Positions 37,348-38,133 of a stretch of DNA of 38,133 bases are shown here, one piece after another (within the stretch, counting starts at the first letter, position 1; the number at the start of each line of letters is the position of its first letter). The DNA is taken from contig CAIOZF010000122.1 of assembly GCA_903862645.1 (NCBI GenBank), forward strand, positions 1-38,133. Direction: 5' to 3'. Under the pieces are notes generated by a model, which ran no database searches, was not told the origin of the DNA, and worked only from the letters and a program-made list of their open reading frames with translations. The stretch is from an uncultured Gammaproteobacteria bacterium (GTDB taxonomy: Bacteria > Pseudomonadota > Gammaproteobacteria > Pseudomonadales > Pseudohongiellaceae). The position numbers and the translations under genes were made by a program.

Positions 37348-37659
37348 TTATGCTGAAATGCCTGTGATCTTGACTTCGGTAAACCACTGTCTGTGGCCCT
37401 GATGCTTCAAATGGTGCTTACGACGACGGAATTTCAGGATAGTCACTTTCTTTGCCCGGCCCTGAGAGACCACTTCTGCTGTGACCTTGCTGCCTTCAAC
37501 GTAGGGTGCGCCAATCTTGACAGACTCGCCTTCGCCAACCATCAATACCTTGTCAAAACTGACTTGTTCACCTGTAGCGGCTTCCAGTTTCTCCAGTTTG
37601 AGGATTTCACCCTCTACAACTCGATGTTGCTTGCCACCACTTTCAATTACCGCGTACAT
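37348..37659 (-). CDS. rplU: 50S ribosomal protein L21
   Basis: I start at the internal ATG at 37659 ([13 protein letters not shown]), giving 103 residues, the E. coli length. The open frame upstream adds 14 residues (L-A-E-F-K-A) with no family support, and GGAG sits eight bases before the chosen ATG. L21 binds 23S rRNA in 50S assembly. It is the first gene of the rplU-rpmA transcript. Confidence 0.97.
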   Translation of the reverse strand: MYAVIESGGKQHRVVEGEILKLEKLEAATGEQVSFDKVLMVGEGESVKIGAPYVEGSKVTAEVVSQGRAKKVTILKFRRRKHHLKHQGHRQWFTEVKITGISA

Positions 37660-37742
37660 AAATAACTCCACATTGGGTATAGCTTTGAATTCTGCCAGCA
37701 CCGGGCTAAGTCATTCATCCAGCGGTGCCTATAGGGGCGGGC

Positions 37743-37771
37743 ATTTTACGGGAACATCCCAACAGAGGCAA
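37743..37771 (-). promoter_or_regulatory. Predicted promoter of rplU-rpmA
   Basis: On the minus strand, TTGCCT (37771-37766) is followed after 17 bases by TAAAAT (37748-37743), four of six and five of six matches to sigma-70. The start would be near 37736, leaving a leader of about 75 bases before rplU. Confidence 0.6.
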
Positions 37772-37787
37772 GTGCGCTCCAGACAAA

Positions 37788-37817
37788 TTATCCACTTCTC
37801 TAGTACTGTTATCCACG
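37788..37817 (+). other. Two DnaA-box-like sites between rplU and ispB
   Basis: TTATCCACT (37788-37796) and TTATCCACG (37809-37817) each match the DnaA box TTWTNCACA at eight of nine positions. They are in the same orientation, 21 bases apart (two helical turns), upstream of ispB and just behind the rplU promoter. They could be chance or a DnaA control site. Confidence 0.4.
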
Positions 37818-37949
37818 ACACCGACGGCGTCATCGCCTTGACAGCCTCGGACTTCGCCCCTAGCATGCAGGCACAATTTTGTGATGCAGCTGCGCAGAGT
37901 CATTTTCCCGATCGCATGCGCAAACAGCAGGACCTTTCACGGTAGCCCC

Positions 37950-38133
37950 ATGTACAAAAAAATCCGCGCAGTGGTCACGGCAGACTTTGAAGCTGTTAAC
38001 GGCTTTGTAGTTGATCAATTGCATTCGAATGTGCCGCTTGTTGAAAGCATTGGCCACTACATCGTCGATGCCGGGGGCAAACGCATGCGGCCGGTACTGG
38101 TCCTGCTTTGTGCCCGCAGCTGCGGCTACCAAG
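37950..38133 (+). CDS. ispB: Octaprenyl diphosphate synthase, 5' part only
   Basis: The gene runs off the right end after 61 codons. The start M-Y-K-K-I-R-A-V-V-T-A-D-F-E-A-V-N and especially H-Y-I-V-D-A-G-G-K-R-M-R-P-V-L-V-L match the N-terminus of long-chain trans-polyprenyl diphosphate synthases (G-G-K-R-x-R-P). The product makes the ubiquinone side chain. Divergence from rplU is the common gammaproteobacterial order, which supports the call. The catalytic aspartate motifs lie beyond the window, so chain length cannot be judged. No strong ribosome-binding site is seen. Confidence 0.9.
   Translation, partial: MYKKIRAVVTADFEAVNGFVVDQLHSNVPLVESIGHYIVDAGGKRMRPVLVLLCARSCGYQ

Overview
The window comes from a gammaproteobacterial chromosome with moderately high GC. 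The strongest indicators are the order ispB / rplU-rpmA-obgE-proB / rpsT at the right end, FabV, MurJ, a fused double-length UvrA, and Pseudomonas-style REP palindromes with GTGGGAG and GTAGGAG heads. I cannot name a genus from sequence alone. No rRNA, tRNA, CRISPR array, intact transposase or prophage gene is visible. Both ends cut genes: a MATE transporter on the left and ispB on the right.

Left part (1-7.5 kb): the 3' part of a MATE exporter; a B12-binding radical SAM protein of unknown substrate; a small nitroreductase; a PlsC-type acyltransferase that overlaps a TetR regulator tail to tail; an acyl-CoA dehydrogenase divergent from that regulator; and a TauE/SafE permease. Centre-left (7.6-13.4 kb): one 1,918-residue UvrA-like protein made of two complete UvrA units. 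Its first unit carries REP palindromes inside the coding sequence, read in one frame.

Centre (13.4-19.2 kb): a one-carbon and reactive-aldehyde group: purU (formate from 10-formyl-THF), frmA (formaldehyde-glutathione oxidation), a cupin, a small exported protein, gloA (methylglyoxal) and folD. An aromatic/aspartate aminotransferase follows. Next come a TonB-receptor remnant (19.2-20.0 kb), an Old Yellow Enzyme, DAHP synthase, murJ, a REP pair, and a Dps / YebC-PmpR pair.

Right part (25.3-38.1 kb): a Tat-exported multicopper oxidase with a glycine-rich insertion, sitting directly downstream of the wreck of a molybdenum-storage-protein gene and an intact 104-residue companion gene; an EamA transporter; an NdvB-like GH17-GT2 glucan synthase; a secreted alpha/beta hydrolase; FabV; then rpsT, proB, obgE, rpmA, rplU and the start of ispB. 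Two near-consensus DnaA boxes lie between rplU and ispB.

Most genes are ordinary housekeeping or accessory metabolism. The unusual material is the set of REP/BIME insertions inside the double UvrA gene, the decayed molybdenum-storage locus with a probable one-base slip plus deletions, and a few odd proteins (stand-alone exported beta-rich domain, Gly-rich MCO, orphan B12-radical SAM). I do not see a clear new multi-gene system.
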